From NCBI GenBank assembly GCA_037445555.1, contig JBBIKG010000004.1:62001-126000 (forward strand): 64,000 nucleotides of DNA, written 5' to 3'. The translations under genes were made by a program, and so were the position numbers. The stretch's first letter is position 1; each line of letters begins with the position of its first letter. This document shows, piece by piece, positions 1 to 8,756 of the stretch. This DNA is from JAAYJT01 sp037445555 (lineage in GTDB: Bacteria; Bacteroidota; Bacteroidia; Bacteroidales; JAAYJT01). Below the pieces are notes generated by a model. That model made no database searches and was not told the origin of the DNA. It worked only from the letters and a program-made list of their open reading frames with translations.

Positions 1-122
1 TCCCGCAGAATATCGAGTTCTATATAAGGGATTTTATCCTCATACCTTTTGATTATCTCCCACTGTTCGCGCATGGCCTCAAACAAACTATCGATTTCGG
101 CTTTAATGATATCCTTACTCAT
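1..122 (-). CDS. hypothetical protein, 5' part only
   Basis: The first 40 codons of a minus-strand gene run off the left edge of the window. It starts at an ATG on 120-122, and the reading frame is open throughout. The peptide begins MSKDIIKAEIDSLF and continues with a charged, probably helical stretch (EQWEIIKRYEDKIPYIELDIL). It has no signal peptide and no motif I can name. It diverges from the thymidine kinase gene across about 140 bp. The function is unknown. It looks like a short cytosolic helical protein, but the C-terminus is missing. Confidence 0.6.
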   Translation of the reverse strand, partial: MSKDIIKAEIDSLFEAMREQWEIIKRYEDKIPYIELDILR

Positions 123-262
123 AATAACGTTTTTACATTAAATCATGAACGGTTTCTGTGGGGTAAAATTATGAATAATCCTGCTGGCTCTTTTCAAATA
201 TGTTTACTTGTGGATTCATTTTCATATTTTTGAAGCCCTGAAAGGCTTTATTTTCCACAACT

Positions 263-853
263 ATGTTTCTTGAACCCCCGTATAGCAGACAAAACCGAAG
301 AGGTTGGATCGAAGTGATTGTTGGATCAATGTTTTCGGGAAAAACCGAGGAGCTTATCCGAAGACTCAAACGAGCCCGGATTGCCAGGCAAAAGGTTGAA
401 ATTTTCAAACCTAGCGTCGATACCCGCTATGACAATGTGAATGTAGTGTCGCACGACGAAAATTCCATTCCGTCCACTCCGGTTCAAACCGCCAACCAGA
501 TACTGCTTTATGCCAACGATGTGGATGTGGTTGGGATTGACGAAGCCCAGTTTTTTGATAATGATTTGGCTATGGTGTGCAATCAACTGGCCAACAGAGG
601 AATCCGTGTTATAGTGGCAGGCCTTGATATGGATTACCTGGGCAATCCGTTTGGGCCAATACCCCACTTGATGGCCATAGCAGAGTATGTCACCAAAGTT
701 CATGCGGTATGCATTGAATGCGGCAATCTGGCACAGCACAGCCACCGAACCATAAAAAGCGATAACCTGGTACTGCTTGGAGAGAAAGATAACTACGAAC
801 CCTTGTGCCGGGACTGCTTCAATAAAAAACTGGCCTCCGGAATTGCGTTGTAA
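263..853 (+). CDS. tdk: thymidine kinase (type II)
   Basis: Salvage kinase that phosphorylates thymidine to dTMP with ATP in the cytosol. The 196-residue protein has the type II layout: a P-loop GSMFSGKT at residues 21-28, the DEAQFF segment with the likely catalytic Glu at residue 94, and a C-terminal zinc-binding lasso with two cysteine pairs (CIEC and CRDC). The length matches the family. The ATG at 263 was chosen because the conserved RRGWIEVI block follows within 12 residues. It is a single gene, diverging from the partial gene on its left and followed by about 110 bp before the cyclophilin gene. Confidence 0.95.
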   Translation: MFLEPPYSRQNRRGWIEVIVGSMFSGKTEELIRRLKRARIARQKVEIFKPSVDTRYDNVNVVSHDENSIPSTPVQTANQILLYANDVDVVGIDEAQFFDNDLAMVCNQLANRGIRVIVAGLDMDYLGNPFGPIPHLMAIAEYVTKVHAVCIECGNLAQHSHRTIKSDNLVLLGEKDNYEPLCRDCFNKKLASGIAL

Positions 854-918
854 CTTTTGGCTTTTCAGGACCATAGCAACCTGTTGTGGTTGGGACGCTG
901 GCATTGCTCTAAAATTTG

Positions 919-926
919 TATTTTTG
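919..926 (+). promoter_or_regulatory. putative -7 box (TATTTTTG) for the cyclophilin-pheS unit
   Basis: Exact match to the Bacteroidota -7 consensus TAnnTTTG, 36 bp before the cyclophilin start. No convincing -33 TTTG at the usual distance. Confidence 0.45.
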
Positions 927-962
927 CCCGACCTATTGTAAACTTCCCAAAACCTGAGAATC

Positions 963-1598
963 ATGAAAAAAACCCTGTTTTTTATACTTGCTTTTTTCAC
1001 TTTCAACTTATTTAGCATGGCACAACATACTCCAAAGGAAACTCGCGTTCTGATCAAAACCGATCTGGGCGATATTACTGTCAAACTCTATAATGAGACG
1101 CCCCTGCATCGCGACAATTTCATCAAACTTGTAAAGGAAGGGTATTACAACGGCTCAATTTTTCATCGTGTGATCAAGGAATTCATGATACAGGGTGGGG
1201 GCGGAAAAACCGGTAATGAAGACCCGGGCTATACGGTGAAGGCCGAATTTGTTTCAAAATATTATCATAAAAAGGGAGCCCTGGCTGCGGCGCGCATGCC
1301 AGACCAGGTTAATCCGAACAAAGATAGCTCGGGATCACAGTTTTACATCGTTCAGGGGCGCATATTCAATCATGAACAGCTTACCATGATGAGTCAGCGT
1401 TCGGGCATCGCCTACACACCTGAGCAAATAAAGATGTACTCTACTGTTGGGGGCACGCCACATCTTGACGGAGCTTACACTGTGTTTGGCGAAGTGGTTA
1501 CCGGACTCGAGGTTGTGGATAAGATTGCTGCCGTGCAGACCGGTGCCGCCGACAGACCGGTGAAAGAAGTCAAGATGAGCATGCAACTGGTTAAATAA
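963..1598 (+). CDS. exported cyclophilin-type peptidyl-prolyl isomerase
   Basis: Catalyses cis-trans isomerisation of X-Pro bonds, probably as a periplasmic folding helper. The first 20 or so residues are a signal peptide (MKKTLFFILAFFTF then a small-residue region ending SMAQ). The cyclophilin fold follows from about residue 28: it opens with TDLGDITVKLY, then carries FHRVIKEFMIQGG with the catalytic Arg, and SGSQFYIVQG. The last third (residues 150-200, AYTVFGEVVTGLEVVDKI) is the family's usual C-terminal block. It is only 3 bp upstream of pheS, so the two are probably co-transcribed. Confidence 0.92.
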   Translation: MKKTLFFILAFFTFNLFSMAQHTPKETRVLIKTDLGDITVKLYNETPLHRDNFIKLVKEGYYNGSIFHRVIKEFMIQGGGGKTGNEDPGYTVKAEFVSKYYHKKGALAAARMPDQVNPNKDSSGSQFYIVQGRIFNHEQLTMMSQRSGIAYTPEQIKMYSTVGGTPHLDGAYTVFGEVVTGLEVVDKIAAVQTGAADRPVKEVKMSMQLVK

Positions 1599-1601
1599 CT
1601 G

Positions 1602-2624
1602 ATGAAAGAAAAGATTCTTCAACTCATCGGGCAGATTGAAACCTTAAAGCCCGCAACGGCTGAGGCCACCGAAGAATTCCGGATAAAATACCTCAGCCGC
1701 AAAGGATTACTCAATTCATTTTTCGAAGAATTCAAACAGATAGAGCCTGTCCGGCGCAAGGAAGTTGGCAGATTGCTTAATGACCTCAAGAACCTGCTTC
1801 AGGAGGTATATGAAACCGCCAGGTACAATACAGAACAGCAGGGAAAAAGTACCAGCGTTGTTCCTGATCTTACCTTACCTGCCGACTTCAACCAGCTTGG
1901 TTCTCGTCATCCTGTATCTATTGTGATGAATCGTGTGACAGAGGTCTTTGGCCGCATGGGCTTCCCTGTAGCCGACGGGCCTGAGATTGAAGATGACTGG
2001 CACAATTTCAGCGCATTGAATTTTCCTCCTGAGCATCCGGCACGAGATATGCAGGACACTTTCTTTCTTGGCAAAAATCCTGACATAGCCCTGCGTACCC
2101 ATACCTCATCGGTGCAAATCAGGTATATGGAAGCGCACAAGCCTCCGATTCGTGCCATTTTCCCCGGAAGGGTATACAGGAATGAAGCCATCTCGGCACG
2201 GGCTCATTGCCTGTTTCACCAGGTCGAAGGACTATATATCGACAAAGATGTATCCTTTGCCGACCTGAAACAGGCATTGCTCCATTTTGCCCGCGAAATG
2301 TTCGACAGCAAAACCCACATCAGGCTCAGGCCTTCCTTCTTTCCCTTCACCGAACCGTCGGCCGAGATGGACATTTCATGCAATATATGCGGGGGCTCGG
2401 GATGCAACATCTGTAAGTATTCCGGTTGGGTGGAAATACTGGGTTGCGGCATGGTTGATCCTAACGTATTAAAAAATTGCGGTATCAACAGCAAGGAATA
2501 CTCGGGCTATGCTTTTGGCATTGGTATGGAACGAATGGCTTTGCTGCTCTACCAGATCAATGACCTGCGTCTCTTCTTCGAAAACGACCTGCGTTTTTTA
2601 CGCCAGTTTACCTCAGCTACCTGA
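1602..2624 (+). CDS. pheS: phenylalanine--tRNA ligase alpha subunit
   Basis: Catalytic subunit of the alpha2-beta2 phenylalanyl-tRNA synthetase. Residues 1-85 are the helical tRNA-binding coiled-coil arm. The class II core follows, with motif 2 (RVYRNEAISARAH...FHQVEGL) and motif 3 (GIGMERMALL) near the C-terminus. A CNICGGSGCNICKYSGW segment near residue 265 is the cysteine-rich loop common in bacterial PheS. At 340 residues it is full length. The beta subunit gene is not in this window, so pheST are not adjacent here. Confidence 0.96.
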   Translation: MKEKILQLIGQIETLKPATAEATEEFRIKYLSRKGLLNSFFEEFKQIEPVRRKEVGRLLNDLKNLLQEVYETARYNTEQQGKSTSVVPDLTLPADFNQLGSRHPVSIVMNRVTEVFGRMGFPVADGPEIEDDWHNFSALNFPPEHPARDMQDTFFLGKNPDIALRTHTSSVQIRYMEAHKPPIRAIFPGRVYRNEAISARAHCLFHQVEGLYIDKDVSFADLKQALLHFAREMFDSKTHIRLRPSFFPFTEPSAEMDISCNICGGSGCNICKYSGWVEILGCGMVDPNVLKNCGINSKEYSGYAFGIGMERMALLLYQINDLRLFFENDLRFLRQFTSAT

Positions 2625-2712
2625 CTTGATGGGCTGGCCCAACATCAGACGTAATGTCCCCTGGCGATTGTGTCTGTCGAAGAATTAACACTCCAAATTC
2701 TATCCACCTCCT

Positions 2713-3753
2713 ATGAATCAAAACCAAATTCATCGCACAGAGCTCTCGGCCATTGGCGAATTTGGCCTGATTGATCACCTGACGCATGATATTACCCTAA
2801 TCCAGCCGTCGACCGTAAAAGGCATTGGAGATGATGCCGCGGTAATTGATATCGGCGATGAATACATTTTGGTTACCACCGACCTGTTGATCGAAGGTGT
2901 TCATTTTGACACGACCTACACCCCGCTGAAACATCTTGGGTATAAATCTATCGCTGTGAATCTGAGTGATATCTGTGCCATGAATGGGACACCCACACAG
3001 GTACTTGTTTCCATTTCCGTTTCGAACAGGTATTCGGTTGAGGCCCTCAGCGAACTTTATGAAGGTATTAAACTGGCCTGCAACCGCTATAAAGTTGACC
3101 TGATAGGCGGCGATACGACATCAAGTGTATCGGGTATGTTTATATCAGTAACCGCCTTGGGTAAAGTAGCCAAAACGGAGGTCTGTTACCGCAGCACAGC
3201 AAAGCCCAATCACCTGATATGTGTCACGGGTGATCTTGGCGCTGCCTACCTGGGGTTACTCCTGCTTGAAAGAGAGAAATCTGTTTTTCTTAACAATCCG
3301 GGTATGCAGCCTGATTTGGGGGGCAATGATTATATTCTTCAGCGGCAACTTAAACCCGAGCCTCGTTTTGACATGCTGGCATCCTTAAAAAAAAATGAGG
3401 TTGTGCCCACCTCCATGATAGATATTAGTGACGGCCTGGCCTCCGAAATGCTGCACATATGCAAAGAATCGAAGGTCGGCTGCCGCATCTACGAAGACAA
3501 AATACCCATTGATGGCACTACCGTAAATACGGCCGAGGAATTTGGCATATCGCCCGTTACTGCAGCAATGAACGGAGGCGAAGATTATGAACTGCTTTTT
3601 ACTGTGAACACGGATGATTTTCAAAAAATTAAAGACCTCTCCGATATTCATGTGATTGGGCATATAACCGAAGATCCATCAGATATTCACCTGGTCACAT
3701 CGGGAGGCGGCCTTGTGGCACTGAGGGCACAGGGGTGGAACCACATGAAGTGA
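2713..3753 (+). CDS. thiL: thiamine-monophosphate kinase
   Basis: Phosphorylates thiamine monophosphate to thiamine diphosphate, the last step of cofactor synthesis. The 346-residue protein has the PurM-like ATP-binding fold: GDDAAVI near residue 40, LIGGDTTSS near residue 135 and the C-terminal NGGEDYELLF block. Start at ATG 2713, preceded by an 88-bp gap after pheS in which I see no TPP riboswitch. It ends 18 bp before uvrC and probably shares its transcript. Confidence 0.94.
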   Translation: MNQNQIHRTELSAIGEFGLIDHLTHDITLIQPSTVKGIGDDAAVIDIGDEYILVTTDLLIEGVHFDTTYTPLKHLGYKSIAVNLSDICAMNGTPTQVLVSISVSNRYSVEALSELYEGIKLACNRYKVDLIGGDTTSSVSGMFISVTALGKVAKTEVCYRSTAKPNHLICVTGDLGAAYLGLLLLEREKSVFLNNPGMQPDLGGNDYILQRQLKPEPRFDMLASLKKNEVVPTSMIDISDGLASEMLHICKESKVGCRIYEDKIPIDGTTVNTAEEFGISPVTAAMNGGEDYELLFTVNTDDFQKIKDLSDIHVIGHITEDPSDIHLVTSGGGLVALRAQGWNHMK

Positions 3754-3771
3754 ATCTAAATGACCTAAATC

Positions 3772-5592
3772 ATGAAGGCCGACAGCACCTCGCCTGACCG
3801 GTTGCGAACCCTCCTGCAATCCCTGCCTGAGAGTCCGGGCATTTATCAATACCTCGACAATGACGGGGTAATCATATATATCGGGAAGGCCAAGAACCTC
3901 AAGAAAAGGGTTATGGCGTACTTTACCGGTGATCAGAACCATACCGGTAAAGTGAAGGTAATGGTGAGGCGGATAGCTGATATAAGGCATGTGGTGGTGG
4001 ATACCGAGCTGGAAGCTCTGTTGCTCGAGAACAATCTTATCAAGTCCTATCAGCCCCGTTACAATATTATGCTGAAGGATGATAAATCATTCCCCTGGAT
4101 CTGCATTAAAAATGAGCCCTTCCCGAGAGTCTACCCCACGCGGCATCCAGCAGGCGGCAAATCGGAGTATTTCGGGCCATACGCATCGGTGAAGATGATG
4201 AATACTCTGCTTGATTTAATTAGGCAGCTCTTTCCGCTTAGGACATGCTCCTTGCAATTGACCCCTGAGAATATCAACAGCAGGAAATTCAGGGTGTGTC
4301 TGCAGTATCATATTGGAAACTGTAAAGGCCCTTGCGAAGGGTTGCAAGCCGAACACGATTACCAGGCCGCCGTTTCGGCGGTTCGTAACATCATAAAAGG
4401 CAATCTGCAACAGGTGAAAAACCAGTTGTCGGTTATGATGCGGCAGTTTGCCGATGCCCTTGAGTTCGAGAGTGCCCAGCTCGTGAAAGAAAAAATTGAT
4501 CTGCTCGACAGCTACCGGAGCAAGTCCACGGTCGTGAATCCAGCCATTTCGGATGTGGATGTGTTCTCGTTGGCCACCGTCGACAATGCCTGCTGTGTAA
4601 ACTATTTAAAAATCATAGATGGGGCTATTATTCAGTCGCACACTTTGGAAGCAATGCGAAAGCTGGATGAAACTGAACAGGAAATTCTCGCCCTTGCCAT
4701 CACCGAATTCAGGCAGCGATACGGTGGGGGGGCAAAGGAATTGATTGTTCCTTTTATGCCCGAAATGTTAATCCCGGGGGTTAAGTTTGTAGTACCGAGG
4801 CGTGGCGACAAGTTGCAACTCCTTGAGCTTTCGCAAAAAAACGCCAAGTATTTCCTGCTTGAAAAACAAAAACGGGCTGATTTGGTAGATCCCGACTGTC
4901 ACAGTCGCCGCATTTTGTCTACTATGCAAAAGGATCTGGGCCTGAAGTCTCTTCCTCAGCGTATCGAGTGTTTTGACAACTCAAACTTGCAAGGCGATTT
5001 TGCAGTAGCCAGTGTGGCGGTTTTCACGAAAGCGAAACCCGACAAAAAGGAGTACCGGCATTTTAACATACGCACGGTCAGTGGGCCCGACGACTTTGCA
5101 TCAATGCAGGAAATTGTTTTAAGACGGTACAAACGTCTGATTGAAGAGCAAAATTCACTTCCGCAACTCATAATAATCGATGGCGGAAAGGGACAGCTTT
5201 ATGCTGCGCTTGCAAGCCTGTCGGAACTTGGTATCGAAAAAGACGTTGACGTAATTGGGATCGCAAAAAGACTCGAAGAAATCTTTAAACCCGGCGATCC
5301 CATGCCTCTGTATATCGACAAAAAGTCGGAAACCCTTCGACTGATTCAACACCTGCGAGACGAGGCACATCGCTTTGCCATAACGCACCACCGCAAGAAA
5401 CGTCAGAAAAGCACCATTAAAACCGAGCTTACCGGTATTGAAAATATTGGGCCACACTATTCCGAAAAACTTCTGGTTCGTTTTGGTTCGGTAAAAAAGA
5501 TTCGCGAAGCCACACTGGATGAATTAATGGAAGCGATCGGCAAAAGCAAGGGCAGGCTGGTGTACGATTATTTCCATAAACCAAAACATTAG
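3772..5592 (+). CDS. uvrC: excinuclease ABC subunit C
   Basis: Dual-incision nuclease of nucleotide excision repair, acting with UvrAB. The domain order is complete over 606 residues: an N-terminal GIY-YIG nuclease (SPGIYQYL ... IIYIGKAKNLKKRV) at about residues 18-95, a cysteine-containing middle region (CLQYHIGNCKGPC), a UVR helix pair for UvrB contact near residue 220, the RNase H-like second nuclease (ECFDNSNLQGDF), and C-terminal helix-hairpin-helix motifs (LTGIENIGPHYSEKLL). It is the last gene of the thiL-uvrC pair. Confidence 0.96.
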   Translation: MKADSTSPDRLRTLLQSLPESPGIYQYLDNDGVIIYIGKAKNLKKRVMAYFTGDQNHTGKVKVMVRRIADIRHVVVDTELEALLLENNLIKSYQPRYNIMLKDDKSFPWICIKNEPFPRVYPTRHPAGGKSEYFGPYASVKMMNTLLDLIRQLFPLRTCSLQLTPENINSRKFRVCLQYHIGNCKGPCEGLQAEHDYQAAVSAVRNIIKGNLQQVKNQLSVMMRQFADALEFESAQLVKEKIDLLDSYRSKSTVVNPAISDVDVFSLATVDNACCVNYLKIIDGAIIQSHTLEAMRKLDETEQEILALAITEFRQRYGGGAKELIVPFMPEMLIPGVKFVVPRRGDKLQLLELSQKNAKYFLLEKQKRADLVDPDCHSRRILSTMQKDLGLKSLPQRIECFDNSNLQGDFAVASVAVFTKAKPDKKEYRHFNIRTVSGPDDFASMQEIVLRRYKRLIEEQNSLPQLIIIDGGKGQLYAALASLSELGIEKDVDVIGIAKRLEEIFKPGDPMPLYIDKKSETLRLIQHLRDEAHRFAITHHRKKRQKSTIKTELTGIENIGPHYSEKLLVRFGSVKKIREATLDELMEAIGKSKGRLVYDYFHKPKH

Positions 5593-5615
5593 TCAGGGAA
5601 CTCTTGTTATCTTAT

Positions 5616-5623
5616 TATCTTTG
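5616..5623 (+). promoter_or_regulatory. putative -7 box (TATCTTTG)
   Basis: Match to TAnnTTTG, 24 bp upstream of the start of the next secreted-protein gene. Confidence 0.45.
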
Positions 5624-5646
5624 CTGAAGCAGAATTTCCCATTCCT

Positions 5647-6090
5647 ATGAAGCGTTCGCGGCTCATACATCTTTTGGCAATCCTCCTTTCCCTATCTGTT
5701 TTGCCCAGCGCCCGGCCAACCACTGCCGAAGGTCAAAAGTTGCTGAATCTTTTTAACCGCATGTATCCGGGAGCCAGCCAAGTGGAATGGTCGACCAGCA
5801 ATAACGAAATCATGGTTTCCTTTCTCAGGAATCAGATATATTATGATGCGTTCTACTCGACCGATGGAAGGTGGATTCGCACAGAACACATCATCCATTT
5901 TGACGTGCTTCCGACAGCGGTAAAAAACACCTTTGCAAAAAGCCCTTACAGGGAGATGGAGCGCGGCTTTTCTTATTTGGTTGAGCTCCCCCGAAAACGG
6001 ACGCTGTATAAATTGTATGTCTACGACGAAATGTGGCGCGAAATAGAGTTGATATACAATTCGCGGGGAATTGCCATTGCTGAATATTAG
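5647..6090 (+). CDS. secreted PepSY-like protein of unknown function
   Basis: A 147-residue protein with an N-terminal signal peptide (MKRSRLIHLLAILLSLSVL, small residues by about 25). The mature part resembles the small PepSY-like periplasmic proteins common in Bacteroidota. It has a PGASQVEWS segment, a strand-rich YYDAFYSTDGRWIRTE block and a short helix containing LPTAVKNTF, followed by further strands (LYKLYVYDEMWREIELIYN). No catalytic residues are evident. It has its own putative promoter and is not obviously co-transcribed with hemD. The precise role is unknown. Confidence 0.7.
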   Translation: MKRSRLIHLLAILLSLSVLPSARPTTAEGQKLLNLFNRMYPGASQVEWSTSNNEIMVSFLRNQIYYDAFYSTDGRWIRTEHIIHFDVLPTAVKNTFAKSPYREMERGFSYLVELPRKRTLYKLYVYDEMWREIELIYNSRGIAIAEY

Positions 6091-6242
6091 TTCGTCCTGC
6101 AATTTATTCGCTTTCTTGCCTTTGCACATCGCCCTCCCGGGAAATCCGAGTTCTTTTTCTTTATTTTTCCCCGCGCCTGATAATGAGAAAGGGGGAATTT
6201 AGACGCTATTTATCAATCGGGTTGTTGAGTACGAAAAATTTG

Positions 6243-6250
6243 TAACTTTG
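6243..6250 (+). promoter_or_regulatory. putative hemD promoter, -7 box TAACTTTG
   Basis: TAnnTTTG match 51 bp before the hemD start, with a TTG at 6222-6224 at a plausible -33 spacing of about 18 bp. Confidence 0.5.
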
Positions 6251-6301
6251 CACCCTCATTTTTCTGAAGTCGTTCATTAGTATCAACCATTTGTTTAAAT
6301 T

Positions 6302-7051
6302 ATGAAAATTAAACGAATACTGATTTCCCAACCCAAACCCGAGAACGATAAATCGCCATACTTTGATCTTGCCCGAAAATACAATGTGCAGTTCGATTTC
6401 AATCCATTTATTCGGGTTGAGCAATTAACCGCCTCCGAATTCAGAAAACAGAAAGTTTACGTTCAGGATTATTCGGCTATTATTTTCACCAGCAAGGTTT
6501 CTGTTGATCATTTCTTCAGAATGTGCGAAGAACTTCGGTATGCAGTACCCGAAACGCTCAAGTATTTCTGTATTTCCGAAGCTATCGCCCTATACACCCA
6601 AAAGTATATAGTGTATCGCAAGCGTAAGATTTTTTTCGGAAACCATGACTTCGGTGACCTGATTGAAATTATGAAAAAGCATTCCGGCGATCGTTTTCTG
6701 TTACCTACAGCCGATGTTTGCAAAGAGGACTTTCCAAGGATGATTGAAGAAAACAAGTTCAATTTTACACAGGCTGTTTTTTACAGAACTGTAGCCAACA
6801 ATATGAGCTGCGTGAAGCTGGAAGACTATGAGATGGTGGTATTTTTCAGCCCTGAAGGGATTAAGTCACTGTTTAAAAATTTCCCTGGATTTGTTCAGGA
6901 CAATCTTTATATCGGCGGTTTCGGGCACACTACCACGCAGGCTATCGTGGATGCCGGTCTGCGGCTTGATTTGTATGCTCCCACAGCTGAATTCCCTTCC
7001 ATGCCAAAAGCCATCGAATCTTTTCTGCAGAAACACAACAACGGCAAATAA
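6302..7051 (+). CDS. hemD: uroporphyrinogen-III synthase
   Basis: Converts hydroxymethylbilane to uroporphyrinogen III in tetrapyrrole synthesis. The 249-residue protein has the divergent Bacteroidota HemD pattern: the opening IKRILISQPKPEN, then DYSAIIFTSKVSVDHFF, FCISEAIALY, FLLPTADVCKEDF, and the second-domain block VVFFSPEGIKSLF followed by GFGHTTTQAIVDAGL. Sequence conservation in this family is weak, so the call rests on the order of these blocks and on length. It is monocistronic by context, ending at a strong terminator. Confidence 0.88.
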   Translation: MKIKRILISQPKPENDKSPYFDLARKYNVQFDFNPFIRVEQLTASEFRKQKVYVQDYSAIIFTSKVSVDHFFRMCEELRYAVPETLKYFCISEAIALYTQKYIVYRKRKIFFGNHDFGDLIEIMKKHSGDRFLLPTADVCKEDFPRMIEENKFNFTQAVFYRTVANNMSCVKLEDYEMVVFFSPEGIKSLFKNFPGFVQDNLYIGGFGHTTTQAIVDAGLRLDLYAPTAEFPSMPKAIESFLQKHNNGK

Positions 7052-7102
7052 ACCTGGGATAATCCAACGGCATCATGTGCCTATTTTGGAATAATTATTG
7101 GT

Positions 7103-7130
7103 GGCTGCCTAACAAGGGCAGCCTTTGTTT
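7103..7130 (+). terminator. intrinsic terminator after hemD
   Basis: Inverted repeat GGCTGCC (7103-7109) and GGCAGCC (7117-7123), followed by TTTGTTTT. Confidence 0.75.
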
Positions 7131-7167
7131 TAGATCAGATCCTACCGAACTGCTTTTAAAAACAAGT

Positions 7168-7200
7168 GAGGCCGCTTCCAGTGGTGCGGCCTCGCTTTTG
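7168..7200. terminator. bidirectional terminator between hemD and tonB
   Basis: GAGGCCGC (7168-7175) pairs with GCGGCCTC (7186-7193). T-rich tracts lie on both sides (GCTTTTGTCTTTT on the plus strand, ACTTGTTTTTA on the minus), so it can stop both converging genes. Confidence 0.75.
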
Positions 7201-7213
7201 TCTTTTGATCAGG

Positions 7214-7891
7214 TTATTGTAATGTGAATCTGATGGGCATGGTAAACTGAACACGCACAGGGCGTCCTCTCTGCTTCCCGGGATTCCATTTTGGCATAAG
7301 TTTCAACACCCTGATGGCTTCCTCGTCGCAGCCGCCACCAATGCCGCGAAGCACTTTGATGTCGGTAACACTACCGTCGCGCTCAACCACAAACTGCAGA
7401 AACACTGTGCCCTGGATACCGCTTTCGCGAGCCATCTGTGGATAACGAATATTTTCCTGCAGAAATTTTATACGGGCGACTTCACCACCCGGATAGTTGG
7501 GGGCGTCTTCGACCACTATAAAAATTTCATGCTCTTCAACCTGTTCCTCCTGCGAGACAGGCGGAACATATGTTTCGATCTGAGTTTTCAGGTCAACATC
7601 AACGTCTACCTTGAAATCATCCTTGATTTCCACATTGTCCTCAACAATATTGATAAGGGTGGTTTGCGGAGGAGGTGCCGGCGGAGGAGGTGGCTGATCC
7701 TGACGTGTGATTTCAACCATTTCCTCAGGAATATCAACCACAGCGCGATCGCCCAGGTCGGAGACTATCCTGTCATAGGTTTTCCACTCGAAGGCCGCCA
7801 AAGTAATAGCCAAGGTGATGATTAGTCCGATCTGGATGAAAAACATTCGTTTGTTTTCAAGGTCGGCTTTAGCTGTTTTTTTTGTTTCCAT
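7214..7891 (-). CDS. tonB: TonB family energy-transducing protein
   Basis: Transmits proton-motive force from ExbB-ExbD to outer-membrane TonB-dependent receptors. The 225-residue protein has a short cytosolic N-terminus, one membrane helix (about residues 16-36), a proline-rich stretch (QPPPPPAPPPQT near residue 66), an acidic periplasmic spacer, and a C-terminal TonB domain from about residue 140. That domain contains YPQMARESGIQGTVFLQFVV and ends PVRVQFTMPIRFTLQ. It is monocistronic: no exbBD lie nearby, so the motor proteins are encoded elsewhere. A likely client is the TonB-dependent receptor at 23.6-25.8 kb, but that is inference. Confidence 0.92.
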   Translation of the reverse strand: METKKTAKADLENKRMFFIQIGLIITLAITLAAFEWKTYDRIVSDLGDRAVVDIPEEMVEITRQDQPPPPPAPPPQTTLINIVEDNVEIKDDFKVDVDVDLKTQIETYVPPVSQEEQVEEHEIFIVVEDAPNYPGGEVARIKFLQENIRYPQMARESGIQGTVFLQFVVERDGSVTDIKVLRGIGGGCDEEAIRVLKLMPKWNPGKQRGRPVRVQFTMPIRFTLQ

Positions 7892-8247
7892 ATGCGAACA
7901 GGGTTACAAATCCGATGGCATGTATATCAATTTGCTAAATTACAGAGTTTTTTCGATTGCCGGTTAATTTGTTCCAACTTTTTTTGACCAGTCTCAGAAC
8001 TTCATCGCTCCCCGGCACTCCTGACACTATCACTCATCGCCCAAGTAAGTGCCGATGCACCGGACATTTTGATTGACCAATAAATCTGCCTGTGATGATC
8101 AGGCTTTACCCATATAGAAATATAACGTTAAAACAACCCGGACTATTGCTGCAAATACTGACACGGTTTCTCGTTTCGGTATTGAATGCGGCAAAATGTT
8201 TACACCCTGCCAGAAAGCATAAAAAACTTATGCCTGACAATGATGCA
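7892..8247. other. intergenic stretch between gcvH and tonB
   Basis: About 356 bp between two minus-strand genes. It must hold the tonB promoter, but I find no clear TAnnTTTG box in it and no strong hairpin, RNA gene or reading frame with protein-like composition. Confidence 0.5.
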
Positions 8248-8631
8248 TCAATGAGCTTCGGCAACGCTTGAGTATTCCGAAGCAGACAGCAGACCGTCCA
8301 TTTCAGCCAGGTTTGCCGGAGCCACTTTTGCAATCCAGCCTTCGCCATAAGGGTCTTTATTGACCAGATCGGGCTGATCAGCAAGAGCTTCGTTAAACTC
8401 AAGCACCTCGCCGCTTATTGGCATAAACAAATCCGATACGGTTTTAACCGCTTCAATCGTACCGAAGGCATCCCCTTTGTCCAACGATTCGCCCACAGTT
8501 TCAACTTCCACAAAAACGATGTCGCCGAGTTCGTGTTGAGCAAAATCCGTAATTCCGACAATGGCCAAATCGCCTTCGAGCTTTACCCATTCATGGTTCT
8601 TGGTATACTTGAGGTTTTCCAGTATCTTCAT
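8248..8631 (-). CDS. gcvH: glycine cleavage system H protein
   Basis: Lipoyl carrier that shuttles the aminomethyl group of glycine between the P and T proteins. The start is placed at the ATG on 8629-8631, giving MKILENLKYTKNHEW at the N-terminus and 127 residues, the normal size; a longer in-frame reading adds 11 unrelated residues. The lipoylated lysine is residue 63 in GTIEAVKTVSDL. It is the last gene of the ruvA-sprA-gcvH unit. No glycine riboswitch is seen and the P and T genes are not in the window. Confidence 0.94.
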   Translation of the reverse strand: MKILENLKYTKNHEWVKLEGDLAIVGITDFAQHELGDIVFVEVETVGESLDKGDAFGTIEAVKTVSDLFMPISGEVLEFNEALADQPDLVNKDPYGEGWIAKVAPANLAEMDGLLSASEYSSVAEAH

Positions 8632-8756
8632 AGCATTGTATTTAAATTGCTTTTCAGAAATCAAAAGTATAATTTTCTGACGAATAACAAGCTCCAGACC
8701 TGTTTTTTGAAAAACATCTTTTTTTAAGCAGGGCCAATTAGGTTTCTCCGGCCAGG

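Noticed and set aside
326..1084. Long open frame antisense to tdk and the cyclophilin
   Set aside because: It spans two convincing genes on the other strand and has no protein-like motif; it is an antisense shadow.
2625..2712. TPP riboswitch before thiL
   Set aside because: The gap is 88 bp, and I see no THI-box-like conserved elements.
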